From positions 1-17,452 of the forward strand of contig JAOINQ010000019.1 of NCBI GenBank assembly GCA_028139685.1: 17,452 nucleotides of DNA, read 5' to 3'. The notes beneath the pieces were generated by a model. That model did no database searches. It saw only the letters and a program-made list of their open reading frames with translations, and was not told the origin of the DNA. Position 1 is the stretch's first letter, and each line of letters begins with the position of its first letter. This DNA comes from Betaproteobacteria bacterium (GTDB taxonomy: Bacteria; Pseudomonadota; Gammaproteobacteria; Burkholderiales; Burkholderiaceae_A). Position numbers and translations under genes: made by a program. Positions 16,507 to 17,452 of this stretch are shown one piece after another.

Positions 16507-17452
16507 CTAGTTATCGGAGACCGCGTTGAACCTATCCAAAGTTTTTCTCCTTGCTTCATCATGATCAACAATCCTGCTGCAATACCTTATTTTATATTCG
16601 CTCCCCAGTAAATCCTGTATTTTCCAGGGCTCGTGTATTTGCTTAGACGAGAGATTTTCGAGTTCAGGAACATACTTTTTTATAAATTCGCCTTCAGGGT
16701 CAAACTTTTTTGCCTGGCTTGTTGGATTAAAAATTCGAAAGTAAGGTTGTGCGTCACATCCGGTGGACGCAGCCCACTGCCAACCTCCATTATTTGCAGA
16801 GAGATCGAAGTCCAACAATTTATTTGCGAAATATTTTTCTCCTTCTTGCCAATTAATCCCTAGATCCTTGGTAAGGAAACTGGCAGTAACCATGCGTAAG
16901 CGGTTGTGCATATATCCAGTTTCATTTAGCTGCCTCATGCCAGCATCAACTATGGGGTAGCCGGTTTTTCCCTCTGTCCATTTGACAAATAGATCATCAT
17001 TAATATCCCAAATCAACCTATCATATTTTTTTTTAAAACATCCGGTTTCCACATGAGGAAAGTGAAATAAGATTTGCATGTAAAAATCTCTCCAAATTAA
17101 TTCTGATAACCACGACTGCATCCCTTCTGTATCAATACCGTTTTGCTTGAACTCCTGTATTTTTTTAAAAATTGAATGAACCACTTTTTTTACAGAAATT
17201 GTCCCGAAGCGAAAATGAGTAGATAAATAAGAGACCCCTTTTTTACCGGGAAAATTTCTGGAGTATTCGTAATGTTTAATTATTTTAAAAAAATCGTCTA
17301 CTAATTTTTTAGCTCCTTCGGAACCAATTTTCAGTTTTATTTGTTTACTCTCTGATGAAAATCCTAGCTCTTCGATTTCCAACATTTTGGTTGGATGATC
17401 GACTTTTCCCACATATTCACTTAGTTGTTCCTTACTGTAATCAGTCCACGGA
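16507..17452 (-). CDS. phrB: Class I deoxyribodipyrimidine photolyase (C-terminal part, 5' end beyond window)
   Basis: This flavoenzyme repairs cyclobutane pyrimidine dimers in DNA using blue light. About 314 residues are visible, covering the helical FAD-binding domain; the N-terminal antenna-chromophore domain lies beyond the right edge. Conserved sequence includes STHFRFGTIS, LSELIWRDFY, GYPIVDAGMRQLNETGYMHN, RLRMVTASFLTKDL and NNGGWQWAASTGCD. Three tryptophans at visible positions 148, 201 and 224 keep the 53- and 23-residue spacings of the E. coli electron-transfer triad (W306, W359, W382), so photoreduction of FAD should be intact. The codon at 17410-17412 is GTG, but the frame continues upstream as PWTDYSKEQ, typical photolyase sequence, so it is an internal valine. 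The gene is convergent with rubredoxin and shows no terminator between them. Confidence 0.95.
   Translation of the reverse strand, partial: PWTDYSKEQLSEYVGKVDHPTKMLEIEELGFSSESKQIKLKIGSEGAKKLVDDFFKIIKHYEYSRNFPGKKGVSYLSTHFRFGTISVKKVVHSIFKKIQEFKQNGIDTEGMQSWLSELIWRDFYMQILFHFPHVETGCFKKKYDRLIWDINDDLFVKWTEGKTGYPIVDAGMRQLNETGYMHNRLRMVTASFLTKDLGINWQEGEKYFANKLLDFDLSANNGGWQWAASTGCDAQPYFRIFNPTSQAKKFDPEGEFIKKYVPELENLSSKQIHEPWKIQDLLGSEYKIRYCSRIVDHDEARRKTLDRFNAVSDN

Noticed and set aside
16507..17412. Photolyase as a complete 301-aa gene starting at GTG 17412
   Set aside because: The frame stays open to the right edge and encodes typical photolyase sequence before that codon, and class I photolyases are far longer. 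It is a partial gene.

Overview
The window is an AT-rich stretch of a proteobacterial chromosome carrying the distal half of a purple-bacterial photosynthesis gene cluster, followed by ordinary housekeeping genes. The phototrophy genes run bchH(partial)-bchL-bchM-lhaA-puhA-puhB-puhC-acsF-puhE on the + strand. This is the classical tail of the bchFNBHLM-lhaA-puhABC superoperon, so the host makes bacteriochlorophyll a and a type-II (quinone) reaction centre. AcsF, the oxygen-dependent ring-E cyclase, points to an aerobic or facultatively aerobic anoxygenic phototroph. HemL (the C5 route to 5-aminolevulinate) and GluQRS argue against Alphaproteobacteria, which normally use ALA synthase. Together with the Pal, rubredoxin and LOG-type proteins they fit a low-GC Gamma- or Betaproteobacterium. 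I cannot decide between those two classes from sequence alone.

Layout. (1) 1-9126: photosynthesis cluster, all + strand, with overlapping or closely spaced genes; the left edge cuts bchH. (2) 9127-9755: a gap with a recognisable sigma70-type promoter, then a stand-alone pal lipoprotein gene. (3) 9798-10256: an OsmC-like gene on the - strand, convergent with pal and divergent from the next operon. (4) 10309-14005: a tightly overlapped + strand operon, rodZ-like / EamA transporter / histidine phosphatase / LOG-family nucleosidase / YqaA-type membrane protein. The histidine phosphatase is broken by a frameshift at an 11-A run. (5) 14002-16132: hemL and gluQRS, overlapping, on the - strand; the gluQRS stop shares bases with the yqaA stop. 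(6) 16133-16332: a divergent intergenic region with a perfect dyad. (7) 16333-16497: a 54-aa rubredoxin gene. (8) 16507-17452: class I DNA photolyase on the - strand, cut by the right edge.

How the genes connect. BchH, BchM and AcsF act on consecutive Mg-porphyrin intermediates, and BchL powers the later reduction of protochlorophyllide. LhaA, PuhB, PuhC and PuhE help assemble LH1 and the reaction centre around PuhA (H subunit). HemL supplies tetrapyrrole precursor from glutamate. Photolyase repairs UV damage using light. Rubredoxin is a small electron carrier of unknown partner. Pal and the RodZ-like protein are envelope and cell-shape functions with no evident tie to phototrophy.

I found no tRNA, rRNA, CRISPR array, insertion sequence, integrase or phage gene. 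The most unusual single observation is the poly-A frameshift that separates the catalytic RHG motif of the histidine phosphatase from the rest of the protein. I see no clear undescribed multi-gene system; the nearest candidate is the overlapped EamA-phosphatase-LOG-YqaA cassette, which is flagged as inference.
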